Below are positions 28,853 through 36,920 of a stretch of DNA of 64,000 nucleotides, piece by piece. The translations under genes were made by a program, and so were the position numbers. The stretch is from positions 1,054,001-1,118,000 of the forward strand of contig JADJOH010000008.1 in NCBI GenBank assembly GCA_016713925.1. The letters run 5' to 3'. The notes beneath the pieces are model-generated. The model was not told the origin of the DNA. It ran no database searches and saw only the letters and a program-made list of their open reading frames with translations. Position 1 is the stretch's first letter; each line of letters begins with the position of its first letter. Source of the stretch: Bacteroidota bacterium. Its GTDB lineage: Bacteria > Bacteroidota > Bacteroidia > AKYH767-A > OLB10.

Positions 28853-29143
28853 TTAATCCTCACAAAGGGAAATGTTTATTACTGATTTAATGGTTAGTTT
28901 CTTCTTTGATGATTTTGCCGCAGCTATAATATTTTTAGTTTTATTGAGTTCTTCCGTTAAATCAATAATTCTCTTTTTAGCGACCTCATCATCTTTTCCA
29001 AACCTTACCTGCGAGCTGAGATTTTTTATGTTATTAAATCGAATTTTAGTCATCAAAAAGTTAGTGAGGATTTCGTGGGCTTCTTCATCTGTGAATTTGC
29101 CTTCAATCAGGATTAATTTTTCGGCTACTTTTGTTGTTTCCAT
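28853..29143 (-). CDS. Small conserved hypothetical protein
   Basis: 96 aa, soluble, with EGKFTDEEAHEILTNFLMTKI, FNNIKNLSSQVRFGK and a helical coil (NKTKNIIAAAKSSKKKLTI). I recognise the FTxEEAxExL...F...SSxERFGK pattern as a small Bacteroidota family but do not know its function. It ends 7 bases before the next gene starts, suggesting an operon with the DUF6671-like gene and the former sbtA, divergent from LysR. Confidence 0.6.
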   Translation of the reverse strand: METTKVAEKLILIEGKFTDEEAHEILTNFLMTKIRFNNIKNLSSQVRFGKDDEVAKKRIIDLTEELNKTKNIIAAAKSSKKKLTIKSVINISLCED

Positions 29144-29240
29144 GAATTTGTTCGTGTATTGTCTTGTTAATTAATTGTATATAAATTAGTTGTCGTCTTC
29201 ATTTTAATTTGACGGTTCAAATTTGAGAATTTTTAATCAT

Positions 29241-29284
29241 TAATTATTATTTATATTTGTAATGTAAAATATAAATAATAATTA
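29241..29284. promoter_or_regulatory. Perfect 18-bp inverted repeat overlapping the LysR start
   Basis: TAATTATTATTTATATTT (29241-29258) is the exact complement of 29267-29284, with an 8-base spacer GTAATGTA. The right arm ends on the A of the LysR ATG. The A/T-rich dyad in a divergent LysR intergenic region is where such regulators usually bind, so this is probably the autoregulatory operator. Confidence 0.6.
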
Positions 29285-30207
29285 TGAACTTTGCCTTAAA
29301 TCAACTTGAAATACTTTTGAAGATCGTGCAAACGCAAAGTGTAACCAAAGCTTCTGAAGAGTTACATTTGACACAACCTGCTGTTTCTATTCAACTGAAA
29401 AATTTCCAAAATCAATTTGATATTCCATTAACAGAAGTGGTGGGCAGAAAAATTTACATTACTGACTTTGGAAGGGAGATTGCTGAATCGGCTGAAAATA
29501 TTCTTAACCAGGTATATGCTATTAACTTTAAAACGATGGCATTCAAAGGTCAGCTGACCGGGCGATTGAAAATTTCAATCGTATCTACCGGGAAGTACGT
29601 AATGCCTTATTTTCTTTCAGATTTTCTGCTCTTGCATTCAGGTGTGGAGTTACAGTTGGATGTTACCAACAAGACCAAAGTGATTGAAAGTCTGGATAGC
29701 AATGAAGTGGATTTTGCACTGGTGTCTGTATTACCTTCACACTTAAATATCGAAAAACTTGACCTGCTTCAGAATAAATTGTATTTAGTGGGAAATTCGA
29801 AATCTAAGTTGAAGCATGGAATGAAAGAAAAGGAGATTTTTGAAGAGTTGCCTTTAATCTTTAGAGAGAAGGGCTCCGGTACGCGTCAAACGATGGAGAA
29901 ATACATTGAAAGGAGGAACTTGTCGGTGTTGAAAAAAATGGAATTAACTTCCAACGAAGCTGTAAAACAGGCATTGTTGGCTGGCTTAGGATATTCAATA
30001 ATGCCTTTAATAGGGATCAGAAACGAATTGGAAAATAATGAACTCACGATAATCCCTATGAAAGGACTACCCATTAAAACAACCTGGAGTTTAATATGGT
30101 TAAAAGGGAAGAAGCACTCGCCCGTTTCTCAATCTTTTTTAGAAAATTTGAAAAAGGATAAATCGAGAATCGTCAATGAAAAATTTAGCTGGTATGAACA
30201 CTATTAA
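29284..30207 (+). CDS. LysR-family transcriptional regulator
   Basis: 307 aa with an N-terminal winged HTH (LNQLEILLKIVQTQSVTKASEELH, LTQPAVSIQLKNFQNQF) and a periplasmic-binding-like effector domain (LKISIVSTGKYVMPYFLSDFLL, FREKGSGTRQTMEKYI). It is divergent from an operon ending in a decayed sbtA, which fits a CbbR/CmpR-type role in inorganic-carbon sensing; this is inference from context. The perfect dyad immediately upstream is the likely operator. Confidence 0.9.
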   Translation: MNFALNQLEILLKIVQTQSVTKASEELHLTQPAVSIQLKNFQNQFDIPLTEVVGRKIYITDFGREIAESAENILNQVYAINFKTMAFKGQLTGRLKISIVSTGKYVMPYFLSDFLLLHSGVELQLDVTNKTKVIESLDSNEVDFALVSVLPSHLNIEKLDLLQNKLYLVGNSKSKLKHGMKEKEIFEELPLIFREKGSGTRQTMEKYIERRNLSVLKKMELTSNEAVKQALLAGLGYSIMPLIGIRNELENNELTIIPMKGLPIKTTWSLIWLKGKKHSPVSQSFLENLKKDKSRIVNEKFSWYEHY

Positions 30208-30306
30208 AACGTTGTTTTCTTAATACTGCATAAATGCTTTACAGAACTGAAGGACGAAACAGACGTGTTCGTTTGATGCGATTTTCCATCAACATAAAAG
30301 ATAGTA

Positions 30307-30405
30307 TTAATTATCTTTATTTGTGGGTTGCATGATGGCCAGGGTAAATCCCAAGCCAAAAAGTAAGGTGATGAGTCCGGCAAAATAGGGGATAATATCA
30401 ATCAT
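30307..30405 (-). CDS. Very small membrane protein (32 aa), overlapping partner
   Basis: ATG at 30403-30405 gives MIDIIPYFAGLITLLFGLGF, then TLAIMQPTNKDN and a stop: one hydrophobic helix of about 20 residues. Its start overlaps the stop of the upstream small gene by 8 bases (ATGATTGA), a classical translational coupling. Too short for most gene callers. Function unknown. Confidence 0.5.
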   Translation of the reverse strand: MIDIIPYFAGLITLLFGLGFTLAIMQPTNKDN

Positions 30406-30583
30406 TTCTATTCTTATTAATTAGTTTTAAATAAATTCCAAAGGCTAATATGGATGGAACCCATAAGCCAATAAATGTAGCATCTTCTTTTGCTCCTTGA
30501 AAGTAGAGTAGCTCTGAGAATACTAAAGATAAAAGTGCAGCAACGAATAGAAGTTTATCCGCAGTCGTAAATTTTTTTAACAT
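30398..30583 (-). CDS. Small two-helix membrane protein (61 aa)
   Basis: MLKKFTTADKLLFVAALLSL opens the protein, followed by VFSELLYFQGAKED and FIGLWVPSILAFGIYLKLINKNRND: two membrane segments (residues 11-25 and 37-54). Coding character is good. It is followed by an even smaller overlapping gene. Function unknown. Confidence 0.6.
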   Translation of the reverse strand: MLKKFTTADKLLFVAALLSLVFSELLYFQGAKEDATFIGLWVPSILAFGIYLKLINKNRND

Positions 30584-30864
30584 GATTTTTAGTTAATGGT
30601 TTTAGATGATGTTTAATCAGTCAGTAGAACATTTAAAATCTTCTTTAAGTTTTGATTATTTTATTAAACCACCTAAATGTCAGGTTTACACCATCTTATA
30701 ATTGTATCCAAATTGATTTAACCTCATGTTTAGCCGTATTAAATGGTGTTGGAATATACCCATCTTAATAGGGCTCACAGGATATAAATTTCAGATGTGG
30801 TAAAACAAATGTTAGACACACATTATAAATTTATTTGAAAATAGAATTTCTTAGTCCCAAAAGA
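30584..30864. other. Intergenic region, AT-rich, no gene seen
   Basis: Upstream region of the small membrane protein pair. It must contain their promoter, but no clean TTTG-N19-TAnnTTTG was found. No repeats. Confidence 0.4.
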
Positions 30865-30999
30865 CCTGTAAGGGCGGAATATTTGTAACCCGGAATATAC
30901 TATTGCCCCACTCACCACCTGCACCCGACCGAAGGTCGGGTGCAGGTGGTGAGTGAGGAGATAAGAGCTTGTCGGTTACCAGGATACCGCCCTTACAGG
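30865..30999. repeat. Nested inverted repeat with 22-bp perfect hairpin
   Basis: Outer arms CCTGTAAGGGCGG (30865-30877) and CCGCCCTTACAGG (30987-30999), middle arms GTAACC (30885-30890) and GGTTAC (30974-30979), and an inner perfect hairpin of 22 bp per arm (30909-30930 and 30934-30955) around GAA. The inner arm begins CACTCACCACCTGCACCCGA. The arrangement looks like a small non-autonomous repeat element rather than a terminator. Confidence 0.65.
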
Positions 31000-31259
31000 G
31001 CTTATATGAAAGATATGTCCATTTCCGTTCTGAAGATATTTCTTTCTGTCCACTGCAAAAGAACTACTTTGGATTGTCAAAGAATACTTCGGATTTTAGT
31101 TTGAAAGACATTTCCTTTAAATTAGTCAGAACTTTTGATCACCTTATTGATAAAATATGTCCCGGGAAACGATACTGTCCACCTAACTCATCTTATCTCC
31201 TCTTGTCTTCTATTCAAAATGCCCCTTCAATACGTCAATGTGAGGAGGCGATCGAGGCG

Positions 31260-31673
31260 CTACATCGACTTTATGAATTGTTCTGCCGTGAGTACAGAAA
31301 TATCTGCCTTTTTATAATCTTTTAAATTCCGTGTAATTAAGGTGGAAATTTTGAATTCTAATGCCGTAAAGTATTGTAGTGCGTCCTCAAAATCGTTAAA
31401 ATCTGAATTTAGTGCCAGGTCAACGGATTTTTCACTTACACTTAAAACATTGACAAGTGTTTTAAAAGTAAGCAATTTTTTTCTGGCTTGAACAGCTGTA
31501 AATTGTTTGGATAATATATAATTTAAATTAGAAAAGGAAAGCGAAGAAACATATACTTTAATCTCATCTTCGTCAGCTAATGAAAATAGTTTTGCTGAAT
31601 ATTGATAATGCGGATCTCTCTTCGCTAATAAGTCGAGAATAATATCGGTGTCAACAAAAACTTTTAACATCAC
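31260..31673 (-). CDS. PIN-domain toxin (VapC-like RNase)
   Basis: 137 aa. The PIN acidic residues start at Asp8/Asp10 in VFVDTDIILDLL. Further ones lie in NDFEDALQYF, and the C-terminal ITRNLKDYKKADI is typical of VapC-like ribonucleases. Its ATG overlaps the antitoxin stop codon by four bases (ATGA), the usual arrangement for such modules. Target is most likely tRNA or other structured RNA, as known for the family. Confidence 0.85.
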   Translation of the reverse strand: MMLKVFVDTDIILDLLAKRDPHYQYSAKLFSLADEDEIKVYVSSLSFSNLNYILSKQFTAVQARKKLLTFKTLVNVLSVSEKSVDLALNSDFNDFEDALQYFTALEFKISTLITRNLKDYKKADISVLTAEQFIKSM

Positions 31674-31918
31674 TTGTATTTTTTTGTTAGAAAATCAGCA
31701 TATTCCTTTTTTGCATCATGTTTTTTTGGCAGATGAATAATTCCCGAAAGACTTTTTACTACCGGGGTAATTTCCCGTTTTTTGTTTGGTGAATTTTCCG
31801 TAATGTTTTGAAGGTAATTCTCGATAAGCCTGGAAACACTGGTTTTCCTGGCTTTTGCATAATGCTTCGCCTTTTCGATTACCGTTTGATTCAGCTTGAG
31901 TGTCAATTTTGCGTCCAT
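31670..31918 (-). CDS. Ribbon-helix-helix-type antitoxin (DUF6364-like)
   Basis: An 82-aa protein starting MDAKLTLKLNQTVIEKAKHY, AKARKTSVSRLIENYL, which is the beta-strand plus two helices of a ribbon-helix-helix DNA-binding fold. The C-terminal tail LPKKHDAKKEYADFLTKKYK is the likely toxin-binding part. A longer open frame upstream to 32251 runs through a low-complexity repeat and is rejected. It has its own clean promoter and overlaps the PIN toxin. Confidence 0.85.
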   Translation of the reverse strand: MDAKLTLKLNQTVIEKAKHYAKARKTSVSRLIENYLQNITENSPNKKREITPVVKSLSGIIHLPKKHDAKKEYADFLTKKYK

Positions 31919-31935
31919 GATATTATAATTACGTA

Positions 31936-31966
31936 CAAATATACAAATATTTATACGTGCAACAAA
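31936..31966 (-). promoter_or_regulatory. Bacteroidota promoter of the PIN/antitoxin operon
   Basis: On the minus strand TTTG-N19-TATATTTG: CAAA at 31963-31966 and CAAATATA at 31936-31943 on the plus strand. The ATG is 18 bases beyond. One of the best matches in the window. Confidence 0.75.
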
Positions 31967-32094
31967 TAGATTTGGTTTAAATTTTGCTTTAGGACCCGAT
32001 GGTTCCGTATTTGTTGAGAAGCAGTTCCTCCTCTCCGGAATTCTTAACAGCGTTTGCAACAGCAAGCAGCGCCTCGCCACCGCCCACAAAAAAT

Positions 32095-32173
32095 GCCGGT
32101 AGCCGGTAGCTGGTAGCCGGTAGCCCAAAGCCGGTAGCCGGTAGCCCAAAGCCGGTAGCTGGCGGCTGGTAGC
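32095..32173. repeat. GCCGGTAGC-type tandem repeat
   Basis: Runs of GCCGGTAGC separated by TGGTAGCC or CCAAA spacers. The same words appear at 56211-56405, partly inverted. Low complexity, no gene. Confidence 0.7.
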
Positions 32174-32183
32174 TCGTCGCCCC

Positions 32184-34001
32184 TCACCCCTCAACAAAGT
32201 ACATCTCAATCTCTCCCTTGTTCTTGGCCTGAATTTTTCCACGGTGGACACAGTTGTATTTTTCCTTCACCAATTCATAAGTGCTGCCACTGATGTTGAT
32301 TTTCCCGGACTCGCTGTTTTGTTCCATTCGTGCAGCGAGGTTGACCGTATCGCCCCAGATGTCGTAAGCATATTTCTTTACTCCCACAATTCCTGCTACC
32401 ACAGGACCGGTATGAATACCAATCCGTAGTAAAAATGGAATTTCACCTTTTGCTTCTTTTTCTTTTTTGCGCTCCAGCATGTAATTTCTGATTTCAATAG
32501 CCGCCTGGATCATGTCCAGGGCATGCGTATAAGTGGGCACGGGCAGACCACTCGCACACATATATGCGTCACCAATCGTTTTTATCTTTTCTATTTTGTA
32601 CTTCTGCAAAATCAGGTCAAAGGCACTGAAGCAATGATGTATTTCATCCACTAATAATTCTGCACTTACCTTTTCACTGATACCGGTAAAGTCCTTGAAG
32701 TCGGTGAACATGACGGTGACCATTGTGAATGCTTTGGCTTTGGTGCTGCCATTGGTTTTTAACTCTTCCGCCATTTCCGCGGGAAGGATGTTCAGGAGCA
32801 ACTCCTCACTGCGCTGCTTTTCGTGGATAATAATTTCCGTTGACTTTTTTTGATTCCTGTAATTTTTAAAAACGAAGAACAGCAACAATGTGATCAGGGC
32901 TATTCCCGATAATGCAGCATAGGAATAGATTTTTTGCTGCGCCACTTCTGCATCCTTTAATTGAAGCTGAGCATCGGCTATTTCATCCCGTTGCTTAATG
33001 GCAATGCCTTCTATTTTACTTCTTGCATTTTGCCCGTAGAGACTATCGTTTAAGCTAATGAATTTTTCAAGATATTTTATTGTATTTTTTGAATCCCCTT
33101 TCTCTTTGTGTATTAAATATAGCTGCTGGTAACAACCAAGAATTCGGGTTTGATATTCTATCTCAATGGCCTTTTGCAGGGATAAATTGGAATAGACCAG
33201 GGCGCTGTCCAGGTACTTTTTATCCGTCTTTGCTTTTGCTAAAAAGATATCTGAAAACCCTCCGAAATTTTCAGAGCAAATTCTTTTCTCCTGAATGGAC
33301 TCAAAATAGGCATTCGTTTTTCTTGATAAATAAAGACAGGAGTCATACTGCTGTCTTAGGAAAAACAAATCCGATAAACGGGCGATGTTATGCGCCTCCA
33401 TAAATTTCTGATTGTGTTTTTGGGATTCAGCTATAGCTAAGCGGATTAAACTATCGGATAGTGCAGTATCGTTCACGCTATTGAATGCATTCCCGAATCC
33501 GCCGATGGTTCGTATATACCATACTTTGTCCTGAATAGTATTGACTTCCGGCAATAGTTGGAGGACAACACTATGTAATTTCTCGTTTGAAGTATTCGGA
33601 TTAAATTGGATGGCCACCAATTTTGAAAGCGGCAACATATCCCTCACATTAAACTCTGTATTGTACTTCACCGCCAATAATGCCAATTCATAGGATTTAA
33701 TTATATCACTAAAAAATCCATAAGCATAGGCCTGACATAAATATATTTCCCCCAGCTTCTTCTCGTAATGAATTTTCTTAGCAAGAAGTTCAGCCTGTTC
33801 ACCAAAGGCAATGGCTTTGCGCGGCAAGAGATTGCGGTACTCGTACGCCAGTATCGCCAACACATCCACTCTTTCGGTTTCAGAGATATCTGCTCTCTTT
33901 AAAACCTGCTCCAGGGAGTCAGCTAAAGGTTGCCCTTCCTTTTGGGCGTGGGCGGGATGAATTGTAAGGAAAAAGATTCCTGCTAAAATAATTAGTTTCA
34001 T
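32184..34001 (-). CDS. TPR-containing class III adenylate cyclase
   Basis: A 605-aa membrane-anchored protein from the ATG at 34001 (MKLIILAGIFFLTIHPAHA, a signal peptide). The next 330 residues are helical repeats of the TPR type, then a membrane segment (near 32870-32920), then a class III cyclase domain. Metal-binding Asp residues are in MFTDFKDF and TIGDAYM; Lys in EKIKTIGD and Asp in YDIWGDTVNLAARME are the residues that select ATP over GTP. It is followed by the repeat tract. A truncated relative of its first 85 residues lies at 35057-35383. Start chosen by matching to that relative. Confidence 0.85.
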   Translation of the reverse strand: MKLIILAGIFFLTIHPAHAQKEGQPLADSLEQVLKRADISETERVDVLAILAYEYRNLLPRKAIAFGEQAELLAKKIHYEKKLGEIYLCQAYAYGFFSDIIKSYELALLAVKYNTEFNVRDMLPLSKLVAIQFNPNTSNEKLHSVVLQLLPEVNTIQDKVWYIRTIGGFGNAFNSVNDTALSDSLIRLAIAESQKHNQKFMEAHNIARLSDLFFLRQQYDSCLYLSRKTNAYFESIQEKRICSENFGGFSDIFLAKAKTDKKYLDSALVYSNLSLQKAIEIEYQTRILGCYQQLYLIHKEKGDSKNTIKYLEKFISLNDSLYGQNARSKIEGIAIKQRDEIADAQLQLKDAEVAQQKIYSYAALSGIALITLLLFFVFKNYRNQKKSTEIIIHEKQRSEELLLNILPAEMAEELKTNGSTKAKAFTMVTVMFTDFKDFTGISEKVSAELLVDEIHHCFSAFDLILQKYKIEKIKTIGDAYMCASGLPVPTYTHALDMIQAAIEIRNYMLERKKEKEAKGEIPFLLRIGIHTGPVVAGIVGVKKYAYDIWGDTVNLAARMEQNSESGKINISGSTYELVKEKYNCVHRGKIQAKNKGEIEMYFVEG

Positions 34002-34067
34002 ATTTCTGAAGTTCATATCCTTTCCCGGAGACAGGAGTGTTTTTGAAAACTTGCCTCCATCAGACAA

Positions 34068-34387
34068 ATATAAATTTTAAACGGTTACTTTAAAATTCAA
34101 TCTGTATCTTTTCAGCTAAGTTGATCTGATTTCTGCCACTTTCCTCGCAAAAATCCTACTGGAGTGTGGCCTGAATCTCTTGTTCACATAGTGACTTCCT
34201 CCTGAAATATCAAATGAGCCAAAAGCAGTCTGGTGACACCGGTTCAGGAAGCCGGTTGCTTTCTGCTGCAAAAAGTAGAAGAGGTAAAAGAGGTAAAAGA
34301 GGGAGTAGGGGGAGGGGCAGTAGTGGGATGCACTTAACCGGGATGGAAGTGGTGGCGTCCCCGGCATAACGTGACAGAAGGCTTAAG
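34068..34387. other. Intergenic region with purine-rich repeats, no gene seen
   Basis: Contains AAAGTAGAAGAGGTAAAAGA then GGTAAAAGAGGG. A minus-strand open frame through it is low-complexity (PPLPSRLSASHYCPS type) and rejected. It separates the HepT toxin from the cyclase. Confidence 0.45.
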
Positions 34388-34729
34388 TTAATGTTTTAAG
34401 ATGGTGGCAACTTTATTTTTCAGATCGGGTAAATCATGTTGAATTATTTCCCAAACTAATCTGGAATCAATTCCAAAATATTCATGGACAAAAATATTTC
34501 GCATTCCTTTAATTTGCGCCCATTCTATTTCAGAGAATTTGGTTTTGATTTCTTCAGAAATATGATCACTCGCTTCACCAATAATTTCCATTTGCTTTAT
34601 GCAGGCAAAGCGCATCATGGAGTTATTCATGAATGTATCAAAGTCAGCATTCACTAAATAAGTTTCAATTTCGCCGATGGCATCCATCATATGTTTCAAC
34701 CGGGCGCTGTCTCCAAATTTACCGCGCAT
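34388..34729 (-). CDS. hepT: HepT-like toxin (RX4HXY RNase family)
   Basis: 113 aa. The catalytic motif RNIFVHEY (Arg77-x4-His82-x-Tyr84) is intact. HepT proteins are RNases or toxins that act with an MntA nucleotidyltransferase antitoxin, which here overlaps its start by 11 bases. The cassette sits between an intact cyclase gene and a truncated copy of it. Cluster placement and motif leave little doubt about the family. Confidence 0.85.
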   Translation of the reverse strand: MRGKFGDSARLKHMMDAIGEIETYLVNADFDTFMNNSMMRFACIKQMEIIGEASDHISEEIKTKFSEIEWAQIKGMRNIFVHEYFGIDSRLVWEIIQHDLPDLKNKVATILKH

Positions 34730-35012
34730 AAATCAATTGCTTTTCCTGGTCAATTATTGGTTTAATATGTTTTGATAAACCATTTGAAGAAACTAAATCT
34801 ACCTTGGTTTTCAGCATCTTTTCCAAATCAATTTGCATTTGTACAAACCCTAATCCAATTCGCTGTGTATAGTCCAGGTCAACCAGTATATCAATATCGC
34901 TCAGTTCGTCAGCCAGCCCCCTTACATACGACCCAAAGAGATACGCTTTAAGCACCGGTCGGGTGCTAAAGTATGCTTTGAGTGTTTCTAACTGTGAGTT
35001 ATCGAGCTTCAT
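34719..35012 (-). CDS. mntA: MntA-like antitoxin nucleotidyltransferase
   Basis: 97 aa from the ATG at 35012. The nucleotidyltransferase motif is GSYVRGLADELSDIDI: Gly-Ser at 27-28 and catalytic Asp39/Asp41. In this toxin-antitoxin type the antitoxin adds AMP to the HepT toxin. It is encoded just before HepT with a short overlap, as expected. The open frame extends upstream to 35060, but the first codons come from the truncated cyclase copy, so the start at 35012 is preferred. Confidence 0.84.
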   Translation of the reverse strand: MKLDNSQLETLKAYFSTRPVLKAYLFGSYVRGLADELSDIDILVDLDYTQRIGLGFVQMQIDLEKMLKTKVDLVSSNGLSKHIKPIIDQEKQLIYAR

Positions 35013-35056
35013 TTTACAAAGATAAGATTTTCTGACGTTTTCGTTCATTAAATGGC

Positions 35057-35383
35057 TCAAAAAGAGATGTTCATAGGATTTAATAATATCATTGAAAAAT
35101 CAATAGGCGTAGGCCTGACATAAATATATTTCCCCATCTTCTTCTCGTAATGAATTTTCTTAGCAAGAAGTTCAACCTGTTCACCAAAGGCAATGGCTTT
35201 GCGCGGCATGAGATTGCGGTACTCGTACGCCAACGTCGCCAACACATCCACCCTTTCGGTTTCAGAGATATCCGCTCTCTTTAAAACCTGCTCCAGGGAG
35301 TCGGCTAAGGGCTGTCCTTCCTTTTGGGCGTGGGCGGGATGAAGGGAAATGAAAAGGAATGCTAGTAAAATGATGTATTTCAT
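35057..35383 (-). pseudogene. Truncated copy of the cyclase 5' end
   Basis: A protein of 108 residues whose first 85 match the cyclase (SLHPAHAQKEGQPLADSLEQ, VLKRADISETERVDVLA). The match ends in a frame change around AAGAAGATGGGG, after which the sequence drifts (KYIYVRPTPIDFSMILLN). The signal peptide differs from that of the intact gene (MKYIILLAFLFISLHPAHA versus MKLIILAGIFFLTIHPAHA), so it may be the relic of a former tandem paralogue. It is the 5' fragment left of the MntA-HepT cassette. Confidence 0.75.
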
Positions 35384-35474
35384 AGTGCTGAATTTTAACT
35401 GCTACTTTAATTTTTCTACATTTTTTGCCTTCCGTCAAATTCACTTATTTTCTATTTGAGCTGCAAGGCGGCCA

Positions 35475-36197
35475 CTACTTTTTGTTCTCTGAGCTATTGT
35501 GATCGTTAATAGTATTTACTATTTCATTTAATTTATCCAAAATCATGTTTAATCGTTCATTACGGGTTTCATAAAATAAGTTGCCTGAAATGGCTTCTTG
35601 TTTATTCTTGTCGGACAGGATACTTTTAAGTTCGTTCGTTAAAAAGGATTTAACATCTTTTGGAGATTTTAATAATTGCTCCACGATATCGACTCTGTTA
35701 TCGAGAACGTAAACAATATCTTCAAAATCATGACTCGTTCTTGGCTCATTCTTTCCTCTGCTGTTGTATGCTGCAAATTTTGTCGCTAGGAAATAGGGTA
35801 GGGGCAATATTTGAATGACTTGTCCTTCAATTTTAATGAGTTCTTTTAAAGCAAAGCCGGGAGCAAACCACGGATTAGCCGGGGCCCATCCAAGAGCTTT
35901 GGTATTCATTACATCCACCTTTACTTCTTCATATCGGAACCGACATATTACATCATCATCGGCAGTTTGTTTAAAACCCTTCATTGTTAATTCTAGCCTT
36001 ATTTTTTCCAACTCTGTAACACTTGAGATGGATAGGCTAATATCCACATCTTTGGTTGGGCGCACGTCGTCAGCTGCCGGGTCATTGATATATAAACTAA
36101 CTGTAGCACCACCCACATACACTACCTGATTGTTCAATTCACCAAGTGCGAGAGCAATTTTTTTGATAATACCTTTATTAATGGTGGCATTCTTCAT
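35475..36197 (-). CDS. AbiEii-like nucleotidyltransferase toxin
   Basis: 240 aa. The nucleotidyltransferase core VVYVGGATVSLYINDP and RPTKDVDISLS (Gly29-Gly30; Asp50 and Asp52) is intact. The pair AbiEi/AbiEii is a phage-abortive toxin-antitoxin module in which the nucleotidyltransferase is the toxin. The upstream gene overlaps it by four bases and looks like the antitoxin. Assignment as AbiE-type is from domain and order; the target is not known. Confidence 0.75.
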   Translation of the reverse strand: MKNATINKGIIKKIALALGELNNQVVYVGGATVSLYINDPAADDVRPTKDVDISLSISSVTELEKIRLELTMKGFKQTADDDVICRFRYEEVKVDVMNTKALGWAPANPWFAPGFALKELIKIEGQVIQILPLPYFLATKFAAYNSRGKNEPRTSHDFEDIVYVLDNRVDIVEQLLKSPKDVKSFLTNELKSILSDKNKQEAISGNLFYETRNERLNMILDKLNEIVNTINDHNSSENKK

Positions 36198-36709
36198 CCT
36201 ATTCTTTTCCTTAGTTCTCCAATAGCCAAGGTTCTTTCTCTCGCTTTACCAATTCTCAAGGCATCCACCAAAGCCAGCAATTCATGTAATTTAGAGTCTT
36301 GCAAAACGGCTGCTGGTACAGTAGCATATAATGGTACGATGCTGTGGCCACGTACATTGCCTTTAGCATAGGGCCATACAAAGTTTTCGTTACTTTCAAT
36401 TTTTTCTTTGAGCGGAGAAGCGGAGTGCGCAGTGACAATACCTCTCACTACCGCCCCTGGTTTTTGCGGAAATGTATAAGCGATGCCGTATTGTAAAAAT
36501 TCAATTAAGGCTGATTTCATTACCTCTTTACCATTGCCGAAAAGTAAGCCCGCATACAGTGATCGGGCTACCGACTGACTTACTTCCGATTGACTCATTC
36601 CTAATGCATCTGCTAAGGGCTTTTGCTGCCAGTTATCGCTGCCAACTGCCACTATCTTTAACAGAATAACAATATCCTGTGGCTTCATTTGATAATTTAT
36701 TGTTTTCAT
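36194..36709 (-). CDS. HTH antitoxin partner of the AbiEii-like gene
   Basis: 171 aa with an N-terminal HTH (ALGMSQSEVSQSVARSLYAG) and a C-terminal region of unknown fold. It is cotranscribed with the AbiEii-like toxin by a four-base overlap. Upstream are two inverted copies of an A/T-rich operator (36718-36813), consistent with autorepression. Confidence 0.65.
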   Translation of the reverse strand: MKTINYQMKPQDIVILLKIVAVGSDNWQQKPLADALGMSQSEVSQSVARSLYAGLLFGNGKEVMKSALIEFLQYGIAYTFPQKPGAVVRGIVTAHSASPLKEKIESNENFVWPYAKGNVRGHSIVPLYATVPAAVLQDSKLHELLALVDALRIGKARERTLAIGELRKRIG

Positions 36710-36717
36710 AGTATATG

Positions 36718-36813
36718 ACTATATCGCATATTGCGATATGCAATAGTATTGATTTAAAACCGGAAACACAAGAAATTATAAAATTATATTGCATATTGCG
36801 ATATGCGATATAG
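36718..36813. promoter_or_regulatory. Pair of inverted operator copies before the AbiE-like operon
   Basis: ACTATATCGCATATTGCGAT (36718-36737) is mirrored by the complementary sequence ending at 36813 (TATTGCGATATGCGATATAG on the plus strand, 36794-36813). Each copy is itself close to palindromic (GCATATTGCGATATGC). Likely binding sites for the HTH antitoxin. Confidence 0.6.
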
Positions 36814-36920
36814 TTATTTTTTAACCCATTAAGATCCCTAAGAGAAGTCTATTTTTCTCTTCATCTGTATAAAATTCAAAATTCAGCCCCCTTCTCGTCC
36901 TATTGTATAGATAGTCTGAA

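Noticed and set aside
30204..30401. 65-aa minus-strand frame
   Set aside because: Other frame of the small membrane-protein region; no coding character.
31919..32251. N-terminal extension of the RHH antitoxin
   Set aside because: The extra residues (RLPATGYR type) come from the GCCGGTAGC repeat and the promoter lies inside it.
34116..34367. 83-aa minus-strand frame
   Set aside because: Low-complexity purine repeat region.
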